Source: JBPCNH01 sp051001455 (GTDB taxonomy: Bacteria; Actinomycetota; CADDZG01; WHSQ01). Taken from it: a stretch of 25,237 bases of DNA. The stretch is from positions 1 through 25,237 of the forward strand of contig JBPCNH010000026.1 in NCBI GenBank assembly GCA_051001455.1, written 5' to 3'. The position numbers were made by a program, and so were the translations under genes. Positions 7,872 through 16,425 of this stretch are shown one piece after another (positions within the stretch are counted from its first letter, which is position 1; each line of letters starts with the position of its first letter). The notes below the pieces were generated by a model, which saw only the letters and a list, made by a program, of their open reading frames with translations, ran no database searches and had not been told where the DNA came from.

Positions 7872-9172
7872 TGCCGACCGGCAGGGGCTGGCTCCTCGCC
7901 TGCGTTGGTGTCGGACTGTGGGTGGCGGGCCGCGCCTTCGGCTCGGGTCCCCTGGAACAGCTGGGGTTCGGTCTTCTGGGCCTGGTCATCCTGGCCTTGC
8001 TCAGTCTCCGTCGAGGACGTCACCGCCTCGAAGTCACGCGATCGGTGCATCCAGAGCGCGTGCAAGCCGGGAGAGAGGTCAAGATCGAAGTGACCCTGAG
8101 CAACGAGGGCAAGGGCCCGGCTCCCCTCTTGCTCCTCGAGGACGGGCTTCCCCCAGAGGTATCCGGCCGCGCTCGTTTCGCGGTGAACGGGATCGAGGCG
8201 GGAAGCGCGCGGAAGACGGGCTATTCATTGAGGCCCTCACGTAGAGGCCACTACCCCATCGGCCCGCTCAAGGTGACGGTGTCCGACCCGTTCGGGATCG
8301 CGACGCGTTCATCGACCCTCGGCGAGGTCACGCCTTTCCTCGTGTATCCCCGAACCGAGATGCTGACGCTCCCCCGCGACACGGGGCGCAGGCGCACGAT
8401 GGCCTCGTCAGCCAAGAGACAACCAACGGGCGCAACCGGCGAAGACTTCTACACACTGCGCGAGTACGTGGCCGGCGACGATCTGAGAAGGATCCACTGG
8501 GGCGCTACCGCCAAGCGGGACCGTTACATGATCCGGCAAGAAGAGACGCCCTGGCACGCCCGAGCCACGATCCTGCTCGACGATCGCGCCGGCTCCTATC
8601 GGGGTGCGGGCTGGGAGCGAGCGGTGGAGACCGCCGCTTCGCTGGCCGATCTCTATCACCGGTCCGGATACACCTACCGTCTCTCTTGCGCGTGCGCGTC
8701 CGGCCGCCCGACGGGCCGCGGACCGGATCATTACCACCGCACCCTCGACCTGCTAGCCACGATGGACCCGACGTCCACTGACGGCACCGACGATCCACTG
8801 CTCGCGCGACTACTTGAGATGGAGGCCCAGACACACATCGAGGGAGTCCTCCTGCTCGTGTCCGGAGAGATGAGCCCGGAGGTCGCACATGCACTCGCGC
8901 ATTGCGGGCGTCGCTTCAAGATGGTGGCGGTCCTCTCGATACCCCCCGAGATGTACGGCGGGGCTCACGCCGGCGGGCGTACGGGCCGGGACAGAACCCA
9001 GATAGAACAGAGCCGGATCCTGCTCGGGTGCTCCGGAATCAAGAACCAGGTGCTCGAACCCGGCGTGTCGCTGACCCATGCCTGGTCCGCTCTGTGGGGT
9101 ACGCAAGGCGCTTCCGGACCGAGCCGGAGTGGAGGTGAAGACCCATGGGATCGGAAGCAAGAGCCCGCGTAG
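7871..9172 (+). CDS. DUF58 domain protein, probable MoxR partner
   Basis: 433-residue protein with two adjacent hydrophobic segments at the N-terminus (about residues 5-45: WLLACVGVGLWVAG and LGFGLLGLVILALLSL), then an extracytoplasmic beta-rich part. The DUF58 core around residues 190-215 carries GEDFYTLREYVAGDD, RRIHWGATAKR and the following basic MIRQEE. The downstream part resembles a VWA-like fold (ATILLDDRAGS, a degenerate metal-site start). DUF58 proteins commonly sit between moxR and a transglutaminase gene, as here, and the set is thought to act at the cell envelope. The start overlaps the moxR stop, and the end overlaps the next gene by 28 bp, so the three are almost surely one operon. 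Confidence 0.88.
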   Translation: MPTGRGWLLACVGVGLWVAGRAFGSGPLEQLGFGLLGLVILALLSLRRGRHRLEVTRSVHPERVQAGREVKIEVTLSNEGKGPAPLLLLEDGLPPEVSGRARFAVNGIEAGSARKTGYSLRPSRRGHYPIGPLKVTVSDPFGIATRSSTLGEVTPFLVYPRTEMLTLPRDTGRRRTMASSAKRQPTGATGEDFYTLREYVAGDDLRRIHWGATAKRDRYMIRQEETPWHARATILLDDRAGSYRGAGWERAVETAASLADLYHRSGYTYRLSCACASGRPTGRGPDHYHRTLDLLATMDPTSTDGTDDPLLARLLEMEAQTHIEGVLLLVSGEMSPEVAHALAHCGRRFKMVAVLSIPPEMYGGAHAGGRTGRDRTQIEQSRILLGCSGIKNQVLEPGVSLTHAWSALWGTQGASGPSRSGGEDPWDRKQEPA

Positions 9173-11493
9173 GGCTCTGGGCGCTACTCGCCGCGGCGCT
9201 GTTGAGCTTCGGTCAGGTCTTCATGACCGGCGACTACCCCGGCCCCGCGGTCCTCGGCATCCTCATCGCGAGCGGGATCACCGTCGGCGTCAGACGACTA
9301 GGGGCCGGCTCGATCACTACGAGCATCGCTTCGCTGCTCGGACTCACCTGGTACCTCTCCTTTGTCTTCCAGGCCGGGAGAACCTTCTGGAGCCTTCCCA
9401 CCCCCGAAGCGCTCGCCGCGATCGGCCGTTCGGCGGTGCAGGCGCTCGAACAAAGCCGCGTCGACTACGCCCCCGTCCCGATCAGGCCCGGTTACGCATT
9501 GCTGCTCGTCGCGGCATTGTGGGTCGCCACGACCGTAGGCGAGCTCGCCACGTTCCGCTGGCGCCGGCCGCTGATAGCAGTGCTCATCCCCATCGTCCTC
9601 TTCTGCATCGCGGTCGTGGTGGGAAGCGGAGCATCGTCGGCGATCCTGGTGGCTCTATTCCTCACAGCTCTGCTCACCTACCTGGGGCTCGAGTCCTCCC
9701 ACCGCTTGCGCTCGTGGGGTCGGTGGGTATCCCCGTGGGGACGTGAGAAGGAGGCAGAGCCGGTCTCCATCACCGGAGCCCTGGCTCGTCGTCTCGGTGC
9801 TTCGGCGGTGCTCCTGGCCCTCATCTCGCCCCTCTTCCTGCCGGCGCTCGGCGACGGACTGGTGTCGTGGCGTTCGGGGAGCGGCGCCGGGACGGGTTTC
9901 GGGGGAGGCAGCGGCCGGATCGATCCGTGGGTCTCGATCGAGCCCCGTCTGGTGGAGCAGCAGGACCGGGAGCTGTTCACCGTTGAAGCCAAAAGCTCTG
10001 ACTACTGGTACGTCGCGTCCCTAGAGGTTTACGACGGGCGGGACTGGCACGAGGCGAACGACGACCGGGTTCCCGCCAGCGGAGGCAGGATAGAGAGCCT
10101 CTTCGCCAACGTCGGCCCGACCAAGAACCTAAGCCAGAGACTGGTTTCGACCGCACTCGGCGGCTCCGCCTTGCCCGCGGCTCGCACCCCCGGGCTCGTG
10201 TGGAAGGAAGAGGGGGATAACGAGATCGTCGAGGGGATCACCTTCGATCCGACCTCGGGGTCCGTCGAGGTAGGGGACATCGATGAAGGTGACACATTCC
10301 GGATCATCTCGGAGGTCCCCGATATCCGCTTCAAGGACCTCGCAGATGCCGAACCGTCGGTGCCGGATCCGGTCTACACGATGCGCATGACCGAGCTCGA
10401 CCCTCGAGTGAGAACACTGCTCGAACGCTGGACGGCCGGCGCCACCTCACCGCTCGAGAGATTGCTCGCGGTACAGGATCGCTTGCGGCGCGACTTCACC
10501 TACAACCTGAACCCCGAGCAGCGCCGGAGCGACGATTACCTTACGGAGTTCCTCCTCGACGTTCGCAGTGGCTACTGTCAGCAGTTCGCCACGGCCTTCG
10601 CGCTCCTCGCGCGAGAGATGGGGATGGCAAGCCGTGTATCGGTGGGCTTCCTCCCAGGGTCGAAGAACACCGAGGGCCTGTGGTCGGTGCGCGGCACCGA
10701 TGCCCACGCGTGGCCGGAGGTGTACTTCGACGAGCTCGGTTGGATCAGATTCGAACCGACGCCGCGCAGTGATTCCGTCGCACCGTCCTACACGTCGCCA
10801 CCCTTGCCGGGGAGCGACGCACACGATGGATTCTCATCAGAGAATGTCCAAAACCCATTCAGCGACACCGGCTCGCAGCGAGAGAGTGGGCAGTTGGAGG
10901 ACCCGGGCGGTAGCGATCCGATCGGGCCCGATGGTCGTCCGTTGTCCGAGAACCCTGCAGAAGGTGGTGTCGCAGGTGAGAGCGCGGCGGAGAACGCCGA
11001 ATGGAAAAAGACGTTCACCCGGATCAGCTTTACTGCCGCCGCGATCGTGTTGCTGTTCCTGATCATCGTGCCGGGTATCAAGGAGGTCAGGATCCGTCGG
11101 CGCTACGAGAGGGCGTCCACCCCCAACGATCTGACCGAAGCAGCTTTCGTGCAATTCCAAGAAGATGCGACCGAGCTTGCCGAGCCGCGCAGAGCGGCGG
11201 AATCGGCCGCGTCCTATGCGAAGCGCGTTGCCGGCGCAGGGCGCGTGACGGAACGCTCGGTTCTGCGGCTGGCCGCACTCTACGAAGCCTCCGCTTACGC
11301 AGGAAGCGGCGTGACGAGCATCCAGGGCACGGAGGCCAAGCGGCTGGCCGGGCAGTTGCGATCCCAGCTCTGGAGCAATGCCTCATGGTGGGAGCGAGCA
11401 CGACGCCTGTTCTCCCCGCGGACCCTTACCCCCGCCCTGCCTCGGCTCCCACGGCCCGCAACGGCGAACCTGCCGGCCGGTCGAGGGGCCTAG
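9145..11493 (+). CDS. Membrane transglutaminase-like protein (TgpA/DUF3488 type)
   Basis: 782-residue protein with an N-terminal block of about six or seven membrane helices (for example WALLAAALLSFGQVFM, LLLVAALWVATTVG, LIAVLIPIVLFCIAVVV). A large external region follows, with a transglutaminase core at about residues 470-545. The catalytic Cys is visible in SGYCQQFATAFALLARE (about 477), the His in GTDAHAWPEVYF (about 520), and the third catalytic position is in FDELGWIRFEPTP. A further membrane helix (FTAAAIVLLFLIIVPG) and a helical C-terminal tail of DUF4129 type come after. The ATG at 9145 has a GGAGG about 9 nt upstream inside the end of the DUF58 gene. MoxR-DUF58-TgpA sets are widespread and tied to the cell envelope; the cross-linked or cleaved substrate is unknown. 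Confidence 0.9.
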   Translation: MGSEARARVGLWALLAAALLSFGQVFMTGDYPGPAVLGILIASGITVGVRRLGAGSITTSIASLLGLTWYLSFVFQAGRTFWSLPTPEALAAIGRSAVQALEQSRVDYAPVPIRPGYALLLVAALWVATTVGELATFRWRRPLIAVLIPIVLFCIAVVVGSGASSAILVALFLTALLTYLGLESSHRLRSWGRWVSPWGREKEAEPVSITGALARRLGASAVLLALISPLFLPALGDGLVSWRSGSGAGTGFGGGSGRIDPWVSIEPRLVEQQDRELFTVEAKSSDYWYVASLEVYDGRDWHEANDDRVPASGGRIESLFANVGPTKNLSQRLVSTALGGSALPAARTPGLVWKEEGDNEIVEGITFDPTSGSVEVGDIDEGDTFRIISEVPDIRFKDLADAEPSVPDPVYTMRMTELDPRVRTLLERWTAGATSPLERLLAVQDRLRRDFTYNLNPEQRRSDDYLTEFLLDVRSGYCQQFATAFALLAREMGMASRVSVGFLPGSKNTEGLWSVRGTDAHAWPEVYFDELGWIRFEPTPRSDSVAPSYTSPPLPGSDAHDGFSSENVQNPFSDTGSQRESGQLEDPGGSDPIGPDGRPLSENPAEGGVAGESAAENAEWKKTFTRISFTAAAIVLLFLIIVPGIKEVRIRRRYERASTPNDLTEAAFVQFQEDATELAEPRRAAESAASYAKRVAGAGRVTERSVLRLAALYEASAYAGSGVTSIQGTEAKRLAGQLRSQLWSNASWWERARRLFSPRTLTPALPRLPRPATANLPAGRGA

Positions 11494-11504
11494 CGGCTCC
11501 TAGG
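11489..11504. terminator. Small palindrome containing both convergent stop codons
   Basis: CCTAG (11489-11493) and CTAGG (11500-11504) flank the 6-bp gap between the convergent transglutaminase and MerR genes. Each arm holds one gene's TAG stop. With only five pairs this is at best a weak two-way terminator, but no other terminator fits between the genes. Confidence 0.35.
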
Positions 11505-12024
11505 CGCCACGGGACGCCCACAGGCGCTCCCGCGACTGCGGGGGCAATTGCTGCTCGATCTCCATCTCGACCCGTCGCAGCGCCGTAAGGAACTCGTCAC
11601 GGTCATAGAGGTGCCCGGCCTTGACGGCGCCTTCGGTATCGCTCGACTGATCGATGGCCAGATAGAACGCCATCTGGCCCTCACGGAGAAGATCCATCAG
11701 TTCGCCTTCGTTCGAGAACATCTGGAAGACGCTTTGACCATCGGTCACGAGACGAACCTCCGACAGATGGTTCTCGAGATCGCCTTTCTTACGCAGATAC
11801 TCGTACGCGCGGCGAACCCGCTGCAAGCTCATCCCGTTCTCGAGCAGCGAGAAGATGACCTTCAGTTGAACCAGGTCGCGGAACGAGTAGTAGCGGCGAA
11901 CGCCGGGCCGTCCCCCCGTCGCTTGTAGCGACGGCTTGACGAGTCCTATGCGGTCCCAGTACCGGATCTGGTGAGGCGTACAACCTGTGTAGCTACAAAC
12001 CTGCGCAGCAGTGAAACCCTCCAT
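11500..12024 (-). CDS. MerR-family transcriptional regulator
   Basis: 174-residue DNA-binding protein. The N-terminal winged helix-turn-helix of the MerR family is clear: FTAAQVCSYTGCTPHQIRYW (about residues 4-23), then DRIGLVKPS, then RRYYSFRDLVQLKVIFSLLE (about 44-63), and the helical linker ENGMSLQRVRRAYEYLRK. The C-terminal part (about 85-174) is not a recognised metal- or drug-binding domain. It looks like an actinobacterial type with a short alpha/beta segment and a helix-rich end. Two cysteines (10 and 15) lie inside the helix-turn-helix, which is unusual. The GGAGG upstream of the ATG is about 13 nt away, a rather long spacing. The upstream gap has direct GTGAC repeats (near 12042-12051) and CAGA-aaaa-TCTG (12052-12063), possible operators. 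Its target is unknown. Confidence 0.85.
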   Translation of the reverse strand: MEGFTAAQVCSYTGCTPHQIRYWDRIGLVKPSLQATGGRPGVRRYYSFRDLVQLKVIFSLLENGMSLQRVRRAYEYLRKKGDLENHLSEVRLVTDGQSVFQMFSNEGELMDLLREGQMAFYLAIDQSSDTEGAVKAGHLYDRDEFLTALRRVEMEIEQQLPPQSRERLWASRGA

Positions 12025-12106
12025 GAGAGCGCGCGAACCTCCGTGACGTGACAGAAAAATCTGATGGATGTTAGGTCGAAACTAGATAGGCAACTGAATA
12101 CGAGAA

Positions 12107-12170
12107 GATGCGATCTTGTTGAGCTTCGATGGTTCTCATTGGCATCGAAACTGCTTTACCCGATCGCATC
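12107..12170. other. Nested inverted repeats, possible structured RNA or regulatory site
   Basis: In the 257-bp gap between merR and the DUF3040 gene, GATGCGATC (12107-12115) pairs perfectly with GATCGCATC (12162-12170). Inside it TTCGATG (12125-12131) pairs with CATCGAA (12143-12149) around an 11-nt loop. The gap is less G+C-rich than the genes and shows no coding bias. I found no good promoter, no ribosome-binding site and no U-run at its end on either strand, so its role is open. Confidence 0.4.
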
Positions 12171-12281
12171 CACGCACCCTAACGCCGCGCGCGGGGAGCA
12201 AGCAACCGCCACCAAGCGTTCAAGCAAAAAAAGCTGTGACTTTGTTCCGATGCACAAAAATCGCGAAGCCGGAGAGGACGG

Positions 12282-12653
12282 TCACTCCCGCCGCTTGTAG
12301 CGGTCGCGCATCTTCTCTTCCCACGATTTCGCACTCGAGGAGATCCGGTCTCCGAGTCTCGGACCTGGAGGACGGCGGGGTGCCATGAACCCTTTGAAGG
12401 AACCTGCGATAGTCACGATCCCGGCGACCATCGAAGCGAACGCGAGCACGCCGATCACCACCAGCCCGGTGACGAAGAACCCGATAAGTACGAGGAAGCC
12501 GGCGACGACGGCTGCCGCGCCCAACAGGACCCTCCGCCGGTCGGCCATGCGAGGAGCGTTCCTCTTGACCTCCCGCGCGAAACTTGGGTCCTCTTGATAG
12601 AGGCTCTTCTCGATCTCCTGGAGGATCCGCTGTTCGCGATCGGAAAGGGGCAC
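12282..12653 (-). CDS. DUF3040 small membrane protein
   Basis: The reading frame is open well upstream, but the family's N-terminus (PLSDREQRILQEIEKSLY) begins right after a GTG at 12651-12653, which gives 123 residues. DUF3040 proteins are small actinobacterial membrane proteins of unknown function with exactly this amphipathic start. Then come a basic stretch (KRNAPRMADRRR) and two close membrane segments (VLLGAAAVVAGFLVLIGFFV and LVVIGVLAFASMVAGIVTIA, about residues 42-85), and a charged C-terminus (SSAKSWEEKMRDRYKRRE). No ribosome-binding site precedes the GTG. Instead a perfect TATAAT lies 9 nt upstream, which suggests a leaderless or nearly leaderless message. It lies 41 bp downstream of dinB on the same strand. 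Confidence 0.85.
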   Translation of the reverse strand: MPLSDREQRILQEIEKSLYQEDPSFAREVKRNAPRMADRRRVLLGAAAVVAGFLVLIGFFVTGLVVIGVLAFASMVAGIVTIAGSFKGFMAPRRPPGPRLGDRISSSAKSWEEKMRDRYKRRE

Positions 12654-12662
12654 TGTCTGACG

Positions 12663-12668
12663 ATTATA
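12663..12668 (-). promoter_or_regulatory. -10 box (TATAAT) for the DUF3040 gene
   Basis: The complement of 12663-12668 is TATAAT, ending 9 nt before the GTG at 12653. Initiation 6-8 nt downstream would leave a leader of only one to three bases. No clear -35 is seen, as is common for actinobacterial leaderless promoters. Confidence 0.5.
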
Positions 12669-12694
12669 GATAGCCCTAGAAGTTTCCCAGAGGG

Positions 12695-13873
12695 CTAGAC
12701 GCCGCGGTCGAGCAAAGTGGCCGGTCCGACCGATGATTCGCCGAATCGCTCTCGGATCGAATCCACGGCTTTCGACGCCTCGGCCCAGCCGGGGCGCGCC
12801 CTCCCGCCCGTTAGGAGGTCCATCTGCCGGATCGGAGGACCGGTCATCAGGCCGCTCACCGCCACACCGAGCAGACGGATCCGGGGGCGGTCGGGGTCGA
12901 GCGCCTCGAAAAGGCCTCTCGTCACCTCGTAGATCTCTGCGGTCGTGTGGATGTCGTGATCGAGCGTCTTGGAGCGAGTGATGGTCCTGAAGTTCGACCA
13001 TCGGACCTTGAGTGTCACCGTCCGCCCGCAGTAGCCCTTGGCCCGGAGCCTCGTCGCCGTTCGGTCCGACAGCCGCAGAACCTCTCTAAGGATCTCATTC
13101 CCATCGTCGAGGTCCCGGGAGAACGTTTCCTCCGAGGAGACCTGGCGGGTCACCTCGTTAGGGGTGACCGGCCGCTCGTCGAGGCCGCTCGCGAGGGAAT
13201 GGAGATGTCCCCCTACGGCATCTCCGACCGCCCGCTGCAACGCTCGTCGGTTCATCGCCGCCAGATCCCCGATCGTTCGGAGACCAAGACGCTGCAGCGC
13301 TTCTGCCGTGCGCTCCCCTACCCCCCAGAGCGCGGTGACCGGTAACGGATGCAGGAACACCAACCGCTCGTCGCTCGGAACCACCAGTAGCCCATCCGGC
13401 TTGGCCGCATCGGACGCCAGCTTCGCCAGGAACTTGTTCGGGGCCACCCCCACGGTGCACGGGAGGCCGAGAGCCGCCACGCGCTCCTTGATCTGTCGAG
13501 CGATATCGACCGGGGCGCCGAAGATCTTCACCGATCCGGAGATGTCGAGGAAGGCCTCGTCGAGGGATAAGGGCTCTACCAAGGGAGTGAACGACTCGAA
13601 GACCTCACGGATCTTGTGGGAGAACTCGAGGTAAGCCCGAGGGTCGTTGGACAGGAAGACGGCGTGGGGACACAAGCGGCGGGCCCTGACCATCGGCATC
13701 GCCGACGTGACCCCGAACTTCCGGGCTTCGTAGGAGGCAGAGGTAACCACTCCTCTGCCACCCTGACCGCCCACGATGATGGCTTTCCCGGCGAGCGATG
13801 GGTCCTTCACCTGCTCTACGGAGGCGTAGAAGGCGTCCATGTCCACATGGAGGATCGGCTCGGAGACGGTCAC
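12695..13873 (-). CDS. dinB: DNA polymerase IV, Y-family translesion polymerase
   Basis: 392-residue Y-family polymerase that copies past DNA lesions. The palm catalytic residues are visible: Asp11 in HVDMDAFYASVE, and Asp105-Glu106 in SLDEAFLD. The steric-gate aromatic is in AFYAS (about residue 16). Thumb helix-hairpin-helix motifs are in LWGVGERTAEALQRLGLRTIGDL, and the little-finger region is around TLKVRWSNFRTITRSKTL. A probable sliding-clamp binding motif, QMDLL, occurs at residues 350-354, after which a tail of about 38 residues follows. The start is GTG at 13871-13873, with a weak GGAAG upstream; a nearby ATG is in another frame and stops at once. No LexA box is visible in the 77 bp upstream, unlike the dnaE2 operon 9 kb further upstream on the same strand. 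Confidence 0.95.
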   Translation of the reverse strand: MTVSEPILHVDMDAFYASVEQVKDPSLAGKAIIVGGQGGRGVVTSASYEARKFGVTSAMPMVRARRLCPHAVFLSNDPRAYLEFSHKIREVFESFTPLVEPLSLDEAFLDISGSVKIFGAPVDIARQIKERVAALGLPCTVGVAPNKFLAKLASDAAKPDGLLVVPSDERLVFLHPLPVTALWGVGERTAEALQRLGLRTIGDLAAMNRRALQRAVGDAVGGHLHSLASGLDERPVTPNEVTRQVSSEETFSRDLDDGNEILREVLRLSDRTATRLRAKGYCGRTVTLKVRWSNFRTITRSKTLDHDIHTTAEIYEVTRGLFEALDPDRPRIRLLGVAVSGLMTGPPIRQMDLLTGGRARPGWAEASKAVDSIRERFGESSVGPATLLDRGV

Positions 13874-13901
13874 CGCCCCATCTTCCTACGTTGCAGATAG
13901 A

Positions 13902-13923
13902 GATGGCCCCCGAAGGGGCCATC
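13902..13923 (-). terminator. Stem-loop with UUCG tetraloop after the RTX gene
   Basis: On the minus strand GATGGCCCC, TTCG and GGGGCCATC form a perfect 9-bp stem capped by a C(UUCG)G tetraloop, an especially stable form. It lies 28 bp past the stop of the RTX-repeat gene and 29 bp before the dinB start. Only a weak pyrimidine run (TCTATCT) follows, so some read-through into dinB is possible. Confidence 0.75.
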
Positions 13924-13950
13924 CTGTTTGTTCTTGCCTAGTCCAGTCTG

Positions 13951-16290
13951 TTAGTTGGCACGCCTCTCACAGCTGACGAAGTAGTTCTTGCCGGGACCAC
14001 CGTCACAGGTGTCGGTACCCCCGCCACCGAGCAGATCGTCGTGGCCACGGCCGCCCTTGAGGAGGTCGTTGCCCTTGCCACCCTTGAGGAAGTCCGCGCC
14101 GCGACCGCCGCTCAGTGTGTCCTCGCCCGAGCCACCCCGGATGATGTCGTTCCCGGTGAAGCCACGGAGGGAGTCCCTGCCGCCGCCGCCCTTGATGGTG
14201 TCGTGATCCCTACCACCGCGGATCACATCGAAGCCGCTGGCGCCGACGAGAGTGTCGTTGCCGGCGTTGCCGAGGATCACGTCGTTCTGAAGACCGCCGT
14301 GGATCTCGTCGTCGCCGTCACCGCCGACGATGCTGTCCTTACCGTCACCACCGTCGATGTCGTCGTGGCCCTCACCACCGTCGATGGTGTCGTCACCATT
14401 CCCGCCGTCGATCTCGTCGTTGCCGGCGTCGCCGTTGATGGTGTCGTTGCCGTCACCACCGAGCAATAGGTCGTGGCCGCCGAGACCGTTGATCATGTCG
14501 TCGCCACCGAGGCCACAGATGATGTCGTTACCCGAGGTGCCGTTGAGCTGGTCGTCACCCGGCGTACCGACCACGTGGTTGCGGGGATCCGACGTGTAAC
14601 CCGGGCACCTCGCGCCCGGAGGCGGAGTGGTTGTAGATGTCGCCGTCGGTGTCGGGGTTGCCGTTCCCGTAGCGGTCGCAGTGGGAGTCGGCGTACCCGT
14701 CGTTGTGGCGGTCGGGGTCGGTGTTGCAGTTGTGGTCGCCGTCGGGGTCGGTGTTGCAGTTGTAGTCGCCGTCGGGGTCGGGGTCGGGGTCGGAGACTGC
14801 GTCCCCGCCGGCATCACGAGACAGTTGGCGAATTCGGGCGATGCTCCGGTCGGCGCGGGCGCCGTGGTCCCCCAGCCGATGCTGGCGTTACCGCACGGCT
14901 CGTTGGTACCGGGTCCGGCCCACTCGTCGTTGTCCAAGGTGTCCGCCCAGGCCGATACCCAGGTCCCCCCGGGAGCGTCGGTCTTCAGCTGGAAGCGGAA
15001 GACGCCGTCATCGCTCGTCCCGCCGCCGGCCTGATTGACCTCCGTCCCGCTTACGGCTGACTCGATGTGCTTGACGTCGATACCGCCTGCGACGTTGTGC
15101 TCGCCTTGTCCACCAACGATGGCCGCCCCGGAGCTGCAGTTATGTGCCGTATCGAGGGTGTGGGGACCGTTGTTGGGCGGCTGGTTGGGATCGCTTGTGA
15201 TGGCGTTGAACCGCAACTGGTCGCTGGGACCGGTCGCGTGCACGTCGACGTTCTGACCGGCGATCGGCCGTCCGTTCTGGTCGAGGACCCTCGCCGTCAG
15301 CATCACGCAGTTGTCCACGTTCGCGTTGTGCGTTTGGGACGGCTCGAGCTGGAGCGTAGTGGGGATCTGGTCGTAGGAGAAGGTGCGGTGGCCGTCGCCG
15401 GAATCGTCGTCGGCCGGGTCCGCCGCGATCGGGTCTGCGATCCCGATGCGAGGGGTGTCGTTGGCGACCAGCGCGACCGCGTTTATAGGACTGGTGGCGT
15501 CCCCCTCCGCCACGAGACAGCGGTAGGTGAAGCTCCGGGTCGTGTCGGACGACGAGGTCGTCCCCACGGGCTGGTACCTCGGGGACGCACCGCCCCTCGT
15601 CAAGCATTCCTTGAAGGCCGGTTCCTCACCTGCGGGCGCAGTCGAGTAGTAGCCGACGACGTAAGTGGTACCGGAGCTCGCGGTGCCTTGCATCACGAAG
15701 TTGGCTCCCCTGACCGTTCCGAGGCTGTCTCGGACGCGCTTCACGCCCAGTGGACCGGCATTGATCGGGTAGGTGATCTCCACCGTTTCCGCGGCGGGGT
15801 TGGGGTCAGTAAATGACGATGATTGGTTGATCGTTACCGGCTCGGTGTCCTGCGCCAGTTGAGTGCCCCCCGTAGCCGTAAACAGGCTGGCCGTGACGGT
15901 GTAGGTCCCGTCGGGGAAGTTGCTCGGGATCGCCCAGAAGTGCTCCCAGGTGTCGTTGCCGAGGCGATTGGCATTGAGCGTGACCGTGGGGCTCCCGGAT
16001 GTGCGGGTTATCTCGAACTCGACCACGGCGGCGGCGGGAGCGGCGGCGGTCCAGGCAACGAGGTGGTAGGTCTCGTTAGAGCCGTCGTTCTTGTCCGACA
16101 ATATGTTTGAGGTTAAGACCTCGGGATTGACGAGATGGATCTTCGCCGGCCCGGGCTGATGAGCAGCCATCGCGTCGCCGAAGCTGGTTGTCGCCAAGAG
16201 GACGGCCAAGAGGCCGATCGTGGCGGCGAGGATGGCCTTGGCCGCGATGCGACCCGGATCTTTCATGATAGTGACGATGGATCTACTCAT
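13951..16290 (-). CDS. Secreted RTX-repeat calcium-binding protein with Pro/Thr linker
   Basis: The start is ATG at 16288-16290, with GGGGGAG six nt upstream, giving 779 residues; the open frame further upstream runs over another gene and is not used. Residues 1-42 are a signal peptide (KAILAATIGLLAVLLATTSF, then AMA-A). Residues about 45-490 hold beta-sandwich material with Ig-like features (FPDGTYTVTASLFTATG; LTARVLDQNGRPIAGQNVDV, a bacterial Ig-like/adhesin pattern). Residues about 494-560 are a Pro/Thr/Ala linker of PTPTATTTAT units. From about 570 to the end run some 21 glycine-rich nonapeptides (GGDGNDTIN, GGNGDDTID and so on), the calcium-binding RTX parallel beta-roll. The end DTCDGGPGKNYFVSCERR is typical of actinobacterial RTX proteins. 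No type I secretion genes are nearby, so export is probably by Sec. The role is probably cell-surface or extracellular; the substrate is unknown. Confidence 0.88.
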   Translation of the reverse strand: MSRSIVTIMKDPGRIAAKAILAATIGLLAVLLATTSFGDAMAAHQPGPAKIHLVNPEVLTSNILSDKNDGSNETYHLVAWTAAAPAAAVVEFEITRTSGSPTVTLNANRLGNDTWEHFWAIPSNFPDGTYTVTASLFTATGGTQLAQDTEPVTINQSSSFTDPNPAAETVEITYPINAGPLGVKRVRDSLGTVRGANFVMQGTASSGTTYVVGYYSTAPAGEEPAFKECLTRGGASPRYQPVGTTSSSDTTRSFTYRCLVAEGDATSPINAVALVANDTPRIGIADPIAADPADDDSGDGHRTFSYDQIPTTLQLEPSQTHNANVDNCVMLTARVLDQNGRPIAGQNVDVHATGPSDQLRFNAITSDPNQPPNNGPHTLDTAHNCSSGAAIVGGQGEHNVAGGIDVKHIESAVSGTEVNQAGGGTSDDGVFRFQLKTDAPGGTWVSAWADTLDNDEWAGPGTNEPCGNASIGWGTTAPAPTGASPEFANCLVMPAGTQSPTPTPTPTATTTATPTPTATTTATPTPTATTTGTPTPTATATGTATPTPTATSTTTPPPGARCPGYTSDPRNHVVGTPGDDQLNGTSGNDIICGLGGDDMINGLGGHDLLLGGDGNDTINGDAGNDEIDGGNGDDTIDGGEGHDDIDGGDGKDSIVGGDGDDEIHGGLQNDVILGNAGNDTLVGASGFDVIRGGRDHDTIKGGGGRDSLRGFTGNDIIRGGSGEDTLSGGRGADFLKGGKGNDLLKGGRGHDDLLGGGGTDTCDGGPGKNYFVSCERRAN
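14711..14770. repeat. Tandem 30-bp repeat coding for the Pro/Thr linker
   Basis: Two 30-bp units (14711-14740 and 14741-14770) differ at one base, and degenerate partial copies flank them on both sides (from about 14687 and to about 14790). They lie inside the RTX gene and encode the repeated linker decapeptide. Such repeats can change in number by slippage, which would alter the linker length. Confidence 0.85.
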
Positions 16291-16425
16291 GGTCTCTCCC
16301 CCTGCTGTTGCGTACTGGAACCTGTATGCGGCAATTGATAGTACCCGCCCTATCTCTCTTAACGACGGATGCGACACGTAGTTCGTTCCCAACCGACTTA
16401 AAGTTTCGCCCGAAGGACCTGGATA

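Noticed and set aside
12654..13001. N-terminal extension of the DUF3040 protein to 239 residues
   Set aside because: The extension overlaps the 3' end of dinB in another frame and lacks family similarity; the family start matches GTG at 12653.
14711..14770. CRISPR-like direct repeats
   Set aside because: The units are directly tandem with no spacers and encode the protein linker.
14041..15816. Long plus-strand frames opposite the RTX gene (for example 14041-14469, 14627-15034, 15067-15816)
   Set aside because: Val/Ala/Gly-rich products are expected from the complement of Asp/Gly and Pro/Thr repeats; there are no ribosome-binding sites and the minus-strand gene is certain.
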